NCBI GenBank assembly: GCA_903813345.2 | Contig: CAIIXF020000001.1 | Coordinates: 26,465,915-26,529,914 of the forward strand | Direction of reading: 5' to 3' | Length of the DNA: 64,000 bases | From: Owenia fusiformis | Lineage: Eukaryota; Annelida; Polychaeta; Sabellida; Oweniidae | Shown: piece by piece, positions 46,395 to 59,700 of the stretch | How the letters are laid out: each line of letters starts with the position of its first letter | How positions within the stretch are numbered: position 1 is the first letter of the stretch | Position numbers and translations under genes: made by a program | Notes under the pieces: generated by a model | What the model was told of the DNA's origin: nothing | The model's input: only the letters and a program-made list of their open reading frames with translations | Database searches by the model: none

Positions 46395-46523
46395 GCAAAA
46401 CGTCTCCCCCTGCCATTTGTTACAAATGCTGAACACCAACAGCCAAATGCCTAACACCAACCACAAACCATCCATAAAAAGTTGGAGACTATAACAATAT
46501 GTCACCACTTCTGGTGGTGACAT
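46395..46523 (+). mobile_element. Pearl-like element fragment (3' part)
   Basis: ctgccatttgttacaaatgc, caacaccaaccacaaacc-like words, gttggagactataacaatat and the 3' hairpin caccacttctggtggtgaca plus t. It lacks the left end and the tandem core. Confidence 0.7.
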
Positions 46524-47099
46524 AAAAACTATATGAGGTGAAATGCAAAGTCTCTGGACAACTTGTTTCTAAATATGGATATATACAAAAACAGACATTT
46601 ATAGACCCCAAAAAAAGTCTGGAACATTCATTGTTAACCCAAGTTTCAAAAATACTCAACAATAAATGAAAGATAATTAGATTCCAAACTTATTTGGGGC
46701 TTAAACAAAGCTTTAAAATACATAAACTATATTGCACATATTCATGAATTATTCTACCCAGAGAATACATCTTGGTGAATTAAAAATAACTTAATCTCAA
46801 GTTAACAGTTTTTGAGTAAGAGTGTTAGTGAAGGACTCAAATTCTTGTTGATAAAACCTGTACCTTTAGTTATCAAGTAATTGTGTTGATACATGTACAC
46901 ATCAAAAATTATACATGTACAGAGAGTAGCCCTCTTGATACTCAGCGTACCCATCGACTAGGCCTATGGATAAATTCAGTTCTAAAGAACACTGAACTGT
47001 CTGAACTGTTGGCAATGTTTATGGCATCTGTTAATTGTGGTGTTATCTTCTTGTTTGATCACCTGACACATTCTAGCAGTTTAGAGTGTGTAGAATGAC

Positions 47100-47725
47100 T
47101 TCATCTCTGCAAGTGCGATGGAGATTGAATCAATTCCTAGTCTGATAAGGGACCTCTATAGGGACAACCGACGTCTTTAGGCCTTGACTCAAGCAGGAGT
47201 TAATAAAATCAATACTCTTGTGTAATGGAGACTCGATCGATTCAATCTGAATAACTGAGGTCCTTAGACCTAGAATTGATCAGGAGTCTATAGAATTAAG
47301 GCTCCTGTTTAGACATTGATCCAATTTATAGTCTGACAAGGGGCCTCTTTATGAACAACTAAGGCCTTTGACTAATGATCAAGAGTCTGTAGAACTAGGG
47401 CTATTTCCTGCTAGACATTGATCCAATTCATAGTCTGACAAGGGGCCTCTTTATGAACAACTAAGGCCCTTGACTAATGATCAAGAGTCTGTACAACTAG
47501 GGCTATTTCCTGCTAGACATTGATCCAATTCATAGTCTGACAAGGGGCCTCTTTATGAACAACTAAGGCCCTTGACTAATGATCAAGAGTCTGTACAACT
47601 AGGGCTATTTCCTGCTAGACATTGATCCAATTCATAGTCTGACAAGGAGCCTCTTTATGAACAACTAAGGCCCTTGACTTGATCAAGAGTCTACAGATTC
47701 AAGACTACTTCCTCCTAGAGATTTA
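47100..47725. repeat. ~102-bp tandem repeat in the 3' end of the coiled-coil gene
   Basis: tagtctgacaaggggcctct recurs at about 47331, 47432, 47534 and 47636, with older divergent copies near 47138 and 47230. Each unit contains gatcaagagtctgtacaact and ctgctagacattgatcc. The array overlaps the last 40 or so coding bases and runs on as 3'UTR. Confidence 0.85.
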
Positions 47726-50700
47726 CTCCTAAACCCATTCATTGTACTCATTGTAAGGTGGGGGTTCTCTATGTGAACAGTTGTGAGCACCGAGTCTGTT
47801 ACATTGGGATCCCAGGTTGATGTTAAACCTGGGCCCAGAGCATTGGACATATGGGAATGTGAGTTGAATGTTGGCTTCAAAGCATTCTGTAAGGCCTGTA
47901 AAAAGAAAATAAACAATAAATCATAAAATATATGGTCATTCATCCTCAGAATGAAAATGAAAATTGTTCAACATTTAAAAACGTCTCAGATCTTTTATTT
48001 TATTGACTTTAATCTAAAATTGAAAATGAATCATCTCGCGTATAAAACAAAGGATTAACATGACAAAATGTCACCACCTAATTGCTCACAATATTATTAG
48101 TTCAATCTTAAGTCAGATTTGAATTTCTGAGATCTTGTAGATGATTTTTAAAAAAAAAATCGGTCAATTTGAAGCAAGTGGAAAAAATACCTTTTTGACC
48201 CTAATAAGGTCATTGAAGGTGACATTTCAAATCTAAAGTCAGATTTCAACTTCTGGGAATTTGTAGATGATTTTGAAATAAAATTTGGTCAATTTGAAGC
48301 AAGTTGAAAAAATACCTTGTTGACCTTTTTTGACCTTCAAAAGCTCACTGAAGGTCAAATCTTAAATATAAAGTCAGATTTGAACTTCTGAACAGAAAGG
48401 GGAAGGTCATTGAAGGTCAAATCTATAGTCAGATTTGAACTTTTGATAACTCCTAGATGATTTTGAAAACAGGACCTTGACCTTGAAAAGGTCAAATCAC
48501 AAATCTAAAGTCAGATTTGAACTTCTGATAACTTGTAGATGATTTTGAAATAAGATTTGGTCAATTTGAAGTCAGTTGAAAAAAAGACCTTGTTGACCTT
48601 TTTTTACCTCTAAAAGGTCAATGAAGGTCAAATCTTAAATATAAAGTCAGATTTGAACTTCTGAACACTTGTAGATGATTTTGAAAAATTTGTTACAGAT
48701 GCCAACCGCCAACTGCCACCCACTGATCGCCAACCCCCAATCGCCAACCACCAACTGCCGTCACAGAAAACTGAGGACTTTTTTTAATGATTAAGGGTTA
48801 ATAATTCATTGTACTGTGTCTACCTTAAACTGTGAAGTGGTTACGATTAAATAAACTTCTATTGAGAATATGTGAATATGCCATTTAGTAATTGACACAA
48901 AGCATGATTAAAATAGTTTCTAATAACAACTAAAATGTGATCACAGTGAATCTGATATTTTCTAAGATTGACTATATTTAACTAAATATCTTTCCATCAT
49001 CTCCACTAAACTGCCCATCAGTTATTTGATTTGTAAAAATGATCGATTTATCAGAACTGGCCATGACTGATATCAACAATCAATCAGTATAACAACATTG
49101 ACTACAAATAACCCCATGCTATATTTTACTAAACAAAACAATACACCCTCCACCAAAAGTCTAGTATGGAAAGAACCAGTGATCTAGTACCATTTTAGTG
49201 AAATGAATACTAAAGATATTAAAATACAAATACCTCTTCTTTCTGATTTTCCTGTAAAACGTATAATAAAACAACTCAACAATAAGTTCCTCTGAAAATA
49301 TACTTTTTAGATTCAACTTTTAGAACACTTTATTTTGAGGAGAACATATAAGAATTTAAATTAATGACTCATTGATAACTTACCTCTTTTTGTTTTTCAA
49401 ATCGTAATTCTTTAAGATTTTTTTCAATGTTGAGTTTCTGTTTATGAAGGGTGTCAAATTTTGACATGAGTTTTTGATTTTCTTCCTCTAGATAATGTGA
49501 CCTGTTCTGTAGTAACATAAACTGTCGTTGTCGATCTCTGTAAGCCTCTTCTACCTCAGCATGTCTGCAATATTATACATGTACAATGTAAATAGAAACA
49601 AGGCATTAACATGCAAAATGTCACAACCTGTCATTTGTTACAGATGACGAACGTCAAACACCAACCACAAAAAAGTTAGAGATTATAACAATATATCACC
49701 ACTTGAAACTTTATCAATCACATATATACTGTTCTCATCACATATACACCTGGATAAACATTTTCAAATCATCAATATATTCAAGTAAAATTTTTCTTTC
49801 TGTAAAATTTTGGTTAATTTTTTCATTATAAAAATGGAAAACTTCATGTAAATTCAGAATTGATTTTTTAAAAGACAATGCTCATTAAAACTGTTAATAA
49901 TCATAAATAGACAACTCACTTGGCTAAAAGATCTCGCTTCTCTGTGATAAGTATGCGATAATCATCTTCCATCTTTTCTTTCCATTCATGTTCTTTGTTA
50001 AAGCTCCCTTTGGTGGTATACAGTTCCTGCTCCAAGCTGACAATCTTGGCATTCAATTTACTTTTTTCTTTGTTAAACAGTTCCCTGGAACAATAGAAAT
50101 ACAAGATTAGAGATGTGGAAGGGTGATGACGATGATCCTTGGAGGCAGTTCTTAGAGCAACCAAATGACTCATAAATATTTACTGAATAAGATTATCATA
50201 TAAAGATACGAGGGTTGATCATAAAGTTCTCATAATATCCCTCTAATTTCTATATTTTTCAATATATTCTAATGAAATTTTCACAAAATGTGCAGCATAG
50301 AATGTCTTATTGAATCAGATAAAAATATTTAGTTAAACAGAAATATTAAATAAGAAATGGTTGCCATAGTAACGGGAAATCAAGGCACCCGGGGCAAATA
50401 AAAGTAATTGAGAGAATGGCTCTAATTAACCATTTTAACACACATAATAAACTCTCATAAATTACCAAACACGTTAAAATGTTAACTTGAATATGTTGTC
50501 AAGTGCTTTTACTATTAAAAAAATTGATCATGTTGATTGTGTGGTGTCATAGGGGATGCTTTCATGCTTCATTAGATGTGATACGAGGGTCTGAGACTCA
50601 AAGCTAATGATCAGAAATGACTGTGTAAGAGAATGCAATAGATGCAGAGATCTTCAGAAAAATAAAATTCATATTGGTAATATGTTATGTTAAGTGTGTA

Positions 50701-53700
50701 AGATCCTTTGGTCAGACTAAACATGATCTAAAACAAATATATTGCTAAGGTATTAACAAAATTACACCACGTGTGTGGTCTGTACATGTTAAAAATGAAC
50801 TAAAGGGGCAAAATCAATTTTCCTCGGGATATTTTACAAAACAGTCATGGGGTCTAACAGTCACTTCTAATGAAGCATAACAATCATCCATTATGAGATC
50901 ACACAATTCACATGACCATTATAATAGTTCACAACAGTCAAGACCACATATTATTTGACAATTTAATGTGTTTGACAGCTTATTTGACAACTTATTATGT
51001 ATTTAAACATGGTTAATAGGGGCCATTATAGCTAGTTTTTTTATTTGCCTCGGGTGCCTTGATTTCAAGTTACTATGGCAACCATTTCTTATTTAATGTT
51101 TCAGTTATCCTAAATATTTTTTGCTGGATTAATAAAACATTCCATGCTACACATTCTGTGAAAATTTCATAGAAAAATATTGAAAAGTAAAGAAATAAGA
51201 GAGATATTATGAGAACTTTATGATCAACCCTCATATGAAAATAGCTCTTTCAAACTTGTTTATCACATTAGAATTGTAACAAAAATATTAATTCTATACT
51301 ATGAGTTATGGCAAATATATAACATTACATTTAATTGGGATAATTGCTAAAGACACCAACTGCTTAGCAATTTTGGTCTTTAACCAAAATAGACAATGAC
51401 TATATGTTGAGTCATAAACTACAGTATTTCAATATTTATTCTTTAATTAAACATCAATGAGCTAACGACAATTAATTCATATTTTTAATTGTTTGAGTGA
51501 TCAATCCAAAACAATTAAGTTGAAAATTGCTTGTATTCTTCTACCTTGCTTTTTGTAGTTGACTTTTATGTTTTTCCTTTCTCATTTCATATCGTTTTAA
51601 TTGCAATTCATATTTCTCCGTCATTGCTAACAATTCAATTTGTAAAGTTTCTGTCTCTTGTTGGAAATCATGCATCTTCTGTACCAGTGAATGCTTGTTG
51701 TTTTCAGCAACCTGATGCTGCAAAATTATACAAGGCATTAACATGCAAAATGTCACTACCTGCCATTTGTTACCACTTGTGGTGGTAACATAACAACAAT
51801 AAAACATGTTATGTGGAACACCTCTGAGGTACCTCAAAAAGTGCTCCACTTAGGAGGTATTCCACATCAATAGGTTCATTTTACATAGAGATACTGTATA
51901 ACATGTATTAAATCTGGGTGCTTTATTTTCCGAATTGGATTAAAATTGTTATTGCCGAATAAAAGTTTGCCGACCTGACAGTAAAGCCAACTAAAATATT
52001 GCCCACCTGACACCCCTTATATAATTTTGATTTACAACTGATCTACAATTTTAATCACCTCCATTTGATCGACTCAGAAAACCTGACATCCCTAGTGATA
52101 TAGATTATGAGTGATAGTTTGAGTAATTCCCACATTCGATAGACATAGAATTAATACCGAGATTAAAAACGTTTAATACCGGGTTTAAAACTTTTAATAC
52201 TGGGATTTCCAAAGCACTCGGATACGATTATATCTTCTGAGATTTTAACTTTTTAATATGACGATCCATTTAATATTTTATATACATGTTACTGCATGCA
52301 TTTTAACTGCAACATTTTTATTATTAAAAAAGTTTCGAATCTATCGTATTTTATTTGAGTTTTGTTAAAGTATTGTAATTTGATACTCATTAGAAAATTA
52401 CAATAAGTTGACACTCATTAGACAACTACGATCACTAAGCACCACTAAGATCGATCTTCAATATCTTAATTACATGTATATTTCCGAATTTTATGTTGCC
52501 GTTTCTGTTTTACATTCGGCAATCGGCAATTTTATATCCACGGCAATATTTCATGATATACAGTAATTAATATCAATGATAAGTGGACTTTGAAGTGTTC
52601 CACTTTTGGAGATGCTACACTTACAGAGGTGTTTCATTATCTCATACTTATTTAGGTGGGCCTAGTGAGACAACTTATGGAGCTACATGCAGAATGTGCC
52701 AATTATTTGGCCAGATAATTCACTGCAGTCTGAGCCTACCTTAGGTTCATGACAAAGAAAAGTATTAAAATGAAAGTTGTACTGAACAAATTATTTTATA
52801 AACTTCATTTGCACAGTGGAGACCTCGAAAAAAGATAAATTAGAGAAGATAATTCAAAATTGTTGTGGTAGAATATGCAATAAGTTAAACAATCATACTG
52901 AAAATTGATAAAATGTGGAATCCACTCATACACTAGGCCTACAAGTAAACACAATGGCTCTTGGGTACTTTTTCAATGATTTTTAAAAATTCATTAAAAA
53001 CAACCTATACACCTACCTTGTCTTTGATTTGTTTTGTGTCTTCTTTAACAGTAGCTATTTCAGAGTCTTTATCCAGTATATCATGTTGCAGCTTATGCAT
53101 TTTCTCTTGTAGTTCAGCCTCCTTCTTACGAGAACTCTCCAGCTGAAGCTTCAACTCATCAGAGGTTTGTATCTCCAGTGACCTGAAAATATGTTTATGT
53201 AAAGAAAAATATATTTATCCCAATCATTCCATCTCAAATGTCTGAAGAACTTCCCGATCCTGCGATAGTTCATTCAGTGTGTTCAAAATGATGACCAAGA
53301 AATGGTTGGAGTTATTGTCTGACTGGCTATAAATTCATAAAAGCAATCCAAAAGATTTCAACTAATGCTTTGACTACTTCTTGGTTGTTTTGAAATATTT
53401 TATTGAGAAATAAGACCAAAACTCACCATTTTAAATTCTGAAGTGAAAAATGGTGGCAGTTTAATTGTGAATTTTGGTATCATGGCAGATAAGGTCATGA
53501 CCTCTATGATATCAGATAATTGAGATGGAACGCTGAGAGGTAATCCTTCTTGGATACATCTCAATATATAATTTGGCCACAACAGGCCAGACATATTGAA
53601 AGTAAACTATGTTATAGTGACCTACTTGTTTAACCTCTCTTCATTTAGTTTGTTCTTCAATCTGAGTGACTCATCAACCTTAGCTTGAAGGTCTAATCGT

Positions 53701-56700
53701 AAGAGAGCCCCATCACGTAGCTGTGCCTCAGCTGTAGTCAGGCGTGACATGGCATCTTCAAGTTCAAACTGAAGTTCAGAAACCTGTAAAAATGAGTCAA
53801 AGTCATTCAATGTTGCCCTGAATCATCATCCTCCTAAGCAGGTATCCAGAATCCATACCTCCTTATTCCCCCTGCTAAAACCAACTTGGAAGCACCCGAT
53901 TAAACTGAATCATGTGATCTAATTATGCGCAATGACTTATACCTGATTTCTGTCGCAGTGTTGCGACAGCCAATCAGATTGCGAGTTATTAATCGGGAAA
54001 ATGCTAACTGCTTATCGCAGGGGGTAAAAAGAAAGGATATAATCTGGATTTCGAAGCCCTGTTATTGGAGGATGTGAATCATAAGTTCTAACATTTCAGA
54101 TTGACACCATCCCTCCTCAAAATGACATTGTTTAACCATTTAAAAAATTGGTGTTAGCTAACGAAACATATGAGACTTGTTATACCTAGTCTAAAAAATA
54201 ATTAAATATCAAAAATAGTTTGTTGGTATACACAATAGAGATTCTGTCTATTAACATTGTCCCTAACTTATGAGCATGACAGAATGTCACCACAAATGAC
54301 CACTTCTTGGTGGTGACATAAAAAATTGTCCACAAAAAATTGAATCATAAGATTTTATAATCATGCAACATTTTAGTATGAAAAAGTAAAAAATGATCAA
54401 TTTGATACATTTCGTAGGGGAGGGAGGTGCCATTAGAAACAATAATCCTGTCAATTAATTGGTTTTGAAGTAAAACACTGTCTATAATTTCCAACATTTT
54501 TTCAGTATGTATTTTTATTTATCAGATATTTTGAGAGCATGATGATCTTATTGACATTACTTTAGAGTTGAATCTTTACAAACCTAATGATACATTTATC
54601 ATGCAATGAAATGATACTGAATATGAAAAATCAAAATGAGCTACTGTTTTATATATGTGTTAGTGTTATATGTGTTAGTCCCATACATACAAGAACAATA
54701 TGTGTTTGTCTAAACCATTAATCCTGTTACATTGTTAGAGGAATATAACTTCTCAATAAATTATTGTTAACATTGGTTCAGAAAGATTAAGAATTAGCAA
54801 GCACCCTTTCCCCATCAGTCACCACATAAGCTTGGTGTAATTCTTATCATAAGAAAGCAAACCTAAATGAATCATTTTGAAATTTTAGGAAGAAAGATAT
54901 TCATTGACAGGTATGATTCTGCAAAATACACAAAATAAATATTGATGATTTGATCCTTCAAAATAGACAATGACAATGTGATCATTTAAGATAAACATTG
55001 ACCAAGTGATTGTTTTAGACATGATCATGTGATCATTCAAGATAAACACTGATCATGTAACTATTCAAAATAACATTGTGATCATTCAACAAACATTGAT
55101 CATTCAAGATAAAGCGGGTCTTGTATGAGTACCTAACGATACTGCCCTTTCTTGAGCTCTGATAAAGCTACTCAATAATGGACAATCTTAAATCATGAAT
55201 GCATCGAAGTTTTTCTCAAATGACTTAAAACCATAAACATGGTCCACACTTAAGATAGTCTGTTGACCATGTGATCCTACAAGATAATAAACTTTGACCA
55301 TGTGATTATGCAAGATAATAAACATTGATCGTGATCATGCAAGATAATAAACATTGACCATGTGATTATGCAAGATAATAAACATTGATCGTGATCATGC
55401 AAGATGATTAACACTGACCACATGACCATGCAAGATAATAAACATTGACCATATGATCATGCAAGATAATAAAACATTGACCATGCAAGATAATAGGTTT
55501 TGACCATGTGATCATGCAAGATAATAAACACTGACCATGTGATCATGCAAGATAATAAAACATTGAATTGACCGTGGGATAATACAAAATATGTGGTCCC
55601 TCAAGATAAACAATAACTACTTTGTAGATCATGTGATCAGGCAACTTCATACCCCAAATGTTTAGAGTTGTGTGTTCAAATGCTGGACATTTACATACAC
55701 AGAGGAATTAATAGAACATGTAAAACAACAGTGCAAAATTGTTACCTTATAAGGCAGTCGAATCTAAAGAGAAAGACACAAAAGCATCAAATACAAATTC
55801 TAAATTGCATATTGAGTGTTAGGTCCAATTCATTCATAATGCATCATGCATGTTAAGTGACAAATCTATAAAACTGAAAGTAAAAAACATTTAATTCACA
55901 GGAAATATTAAACACAGAATTCAAACTAACAAAAGCTTACACTGTTTCATTTAGAAAATCAACTGTAAAAGTGACATAACGCATACTTACTCTTTTCTCT
56001 GCTAAATCTGCTCGTCGCTGTATTGCATTAAAGGATGACGTCCTGTCTGGTGACACACCACTATTCTGAAAACATTAAATGAAAATTCAACAAAACAAAG
56101 TTAAACTGGGTTGTTTCAAACTGGATTAACGCAAAGTCCCTCTTTTGAAGGAGTTCAAGGCTTACACATATAGGTTTTAGAGATTTAGATAAGCACGACC
56201 TACAACTCTTAAGTTTCAATCATTTTTTAGCATCGGTTAATCTATATGCAGGACTAATTTTCCCCTACCAGTGGTGGATTCCCTTAAAATCAAATAGGAA
56301 TTCAAGACTTACCCTTGCAATATCAGATTGCAGCTGGTTGTTGTCAGTCTCTAAACGGGAGATCTTTTCAAGTAGGTCTTTCATCTGGGCCCACACCTAT
56401 ATACACACAATGCTTATATTATCCCCAGTGGAGTTTCTTGGAGGGTGTTGTTTTCAGGTTATTTAATTATGTAGGGTTATGTAATGTTGTGTAATGTAAT
56501 GTAATGTTATGTAATGGTATATTTTTATGATGCAATACATTTCTACGACTCCAAACATTCTTGTTTACTTCTTTATATTATTTAATTCTGAGATATGTCA
56601 GTATCTTCATTTAAATAATGCCGACATCTGAGCTTGTTTATTTACTTATGCTAATGCACTGATGGCTATGTGACAAATTCATCAGATCACGTGGTCACTC

Positions 56701-59700
56701 CAGTCTAGCAGTGAGTCTCTTAGCAGCTTACATGAAGCATTAGGGAGTAATATCAAACTGAATCTTTTTATATTGCCCTTAGATCATAAAATACTGTTAG
56801 TCAAAATACTGAATTGTTGCACTCATTATCAAAATTTCTATTTTGTACACAATCACAAGAACAACATGAATTGAATAAATTATCTTCATAAACCCATAAA
56901 AATTCAAAATTCCCATACCTTACTAAGTTCTTGTTCAAGCAAAATATTTTTCTCTTCATATTCCTTCTTTGTTTGTATCTCATTTTGAAGCTGGACCTGC
57001 AGCCTACTGTCAGCCTGCTGGGACTGAGATACCTCCTTTAGTCTACTTAGCTCCTGGAATATAAAGGAGAGTAAAAATAACTGATCAATATATTTAAACA
57101 AGGTACAACATTTTAAATACTCATATCTTTTTTCACCACAGCTAGAGTGCTTAAATGCCATTGTGGTATTTTAACAACCACTTACAGCACATTCATTAAT
57201 ATCTCGAATAAAAAGAACTGATTTATGATTTTCTTGAATTTAGATTTGGTTCATGTTTCAAGGATAAATCTGTAGATAAGTCATCCACTAACCATATATC
57301 TAAAATTCTATATCCCCTCAAACGCTATACAAGTATATAATAATAACAAAATCAAATTAATATCATAGCATCATGCTATTAAGTCATTAAACATTTACCA
57401 TTGCTTTCAGATAACCAATTTGTGCAGTGATTTTAGCTGCTTTCACTCCACAATATTAAAATAACAGCATGTTTATTCAATATATGTAATTTATAGCCCG
57501 ATACCCTTGCGATAATAATTACAGTGCACTGAGTGGCAAAAATCAATCGTGTATCATTAGCACAATCAATATGAACAAATAAAAGTGGTATTTTTTAGAA
57601 GTCTCGCAATCTCTGTTGATAACTCTATGCATCCATGGCAAAACGCAAAATATTTGTTGCAAATACGAAGCAGTGGTGGTTAGGTGATCGCCTGATAAAC
57701 GCTAGAATGTGCAATTGTTATTACAGAATTTATCTTATTCCTTGGCACACTTGCTCCGATCTTCAACACTGGCGCCAGGCCAATGAGTATTTTGTTCAAA
57801 ACTGAATGCAATTGTGAACAAAATACTCATTGACCAGGCGCCGGTAATGTAAATCGAAACAAATGTAACCATGGCATTAATGATGCTAAAATCAAAAATG
57901 TAATCACTCTGTGCATTCTCACACCTAAAAATACCTTCTCTTTAACATTACTAATTTCTTCTTTCAAAAGCTTATTCTGTTCCTTAAGTTTTTCCTTGGT
58001 ATTTGACATAGCTTGTACAATTTTTGAATGCTCTAGCTTGAAAGCTTCGATCTCTTTTCTACTTTTTCGTTTGATGGATTTTAACTCCTTTTTATGTGTC
58101 CTACTCTCCAGCTGCAGTGCTTCCTCTGCCTGACTCTGTATAATAATATGATATCAGCATATTAATAAAGAATACAGTCATTATTATTACCTGTACAATA
58201 AAACATGTCTAATCTGAACACCACTTGGACAGAGCAAACGTGTTTAAATTGCCCTTTTCAATATAAATGGAAAATTGATGGCATCATGGGTATTGGTAGG
58301 GCTATGGTAGGGCTAGACTAAATGTATTGCCAGAGTCACTTAATTTCTTGATTTAGAAGTGATTTCATTTTGATCAACTTTAAACACCATTGGAATGTGA
58401 CTATTTATTCCATGATGGTGAAATTCCCTGCAATCTGATTGGTCCATGTGACTTAAATATATCCTGTATTTATACGCACTTTCCACTTAGCATTGAATAC
58501 AGAGTGAAAATGACGTCAGCGTTGGGATACGGTCCAGTATCCCAACGCCCCAGATTTCCATCCAGGATATGACTATTACTGAAAAAATCAATGGCGATCT
58601 GTTTACACCAGCGCATGCTAATATTTGCATTTTGCTAGAAATATCTGATTTGAATATCAGGAAATGATACGGTGATCACCACAATTTATTATTTTAGGAT
58701 AAAAAACACTCATCTGTAATTATAAAAAAATCAATATGAAGCATGCACATTGTTTTCATGAACTAGTAAAAATCCAATATGGCAGACGAAAGTCGAAAAA
58801 ACGTTTCGTTACACTGTTCCAGCTGATGAAATTGAAGAAAAATGTTGAAGAAAATCAAACGTATCGTATAATACAATAAAAGCAAAACAACAAGGCCGAA
58901 AAGATTTTGAAGGAATATCGATGTAAAATGAGAGAAGGTTGATCTGTTTCTCCGGTCCCAAGACAAGGAAATGGACTTGATTTAGGGGAGTTTTATCTGA
59001 GTAATCATGGAATAAAAACATTATTCAATGATTTCTCGTGAAATACAGAAAATATTCTTCCCTTGAACGTCTGTATTTCACTCTGCTAGCGCATCCTGAA
59101 ATACAACCTTCTCGGGAAGAATATTTTCTGTATTTCACTCGAATCATTGAATAACTTATAATATAGGCAGGTGTTCATATTTTGTGGTATTTATATGCAA
59201 GTCAATGGGAGATAACAAAATTAGGACAAAGAAAAAGTGTTCATATTGAGAGGTGTTCAGATAAATGAGGTGTTTGGATATATAGGTTTTACTTTACTGT
59301 ATGCTTATTAAACACTCAATTACATTGGCCATGCACAGAACATGTCTATAAAGGGGATAACTGTGTTATACCAATTTAAGGAGATTGCACCAAAAGGAAT
59401 TAAACCAATCAAAATAGTGATAATGCTTTTTTGGTACACAGCCTTTCAGTATAATGCACAAATGCTGTATTAAACAACTCTAGAAAACATTCTGAAAACA
59501 AAATATTGATTAATACACATGCCAAAAGTGGCAATTTTTATTATTTCTTTTATTGAACAATAATCATTCCTCGCATTAGATGAATCACAATCCTCAAGTG
59601 AAAGAAAGCAATATGATGTTGTGGGAATATATATCAAGACGATTGATGGAGCAGTACTCTTAAGGAGACACTTTATCTGCAACATTATTTTTTATTGAAA

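Larger units (their letters stand above)
44077..47099. other. Intergenic region between VARS2 and the coiled-coil gene
   Basis: Holds the VARS2 promoter side (no TATA or other clear motif seen), a dispersed repeat (44275-44670), a small inverted-repeat element (44825-44984) and a pearl fragment (46395-46523). No gene recognised. Confidence 0.55.
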
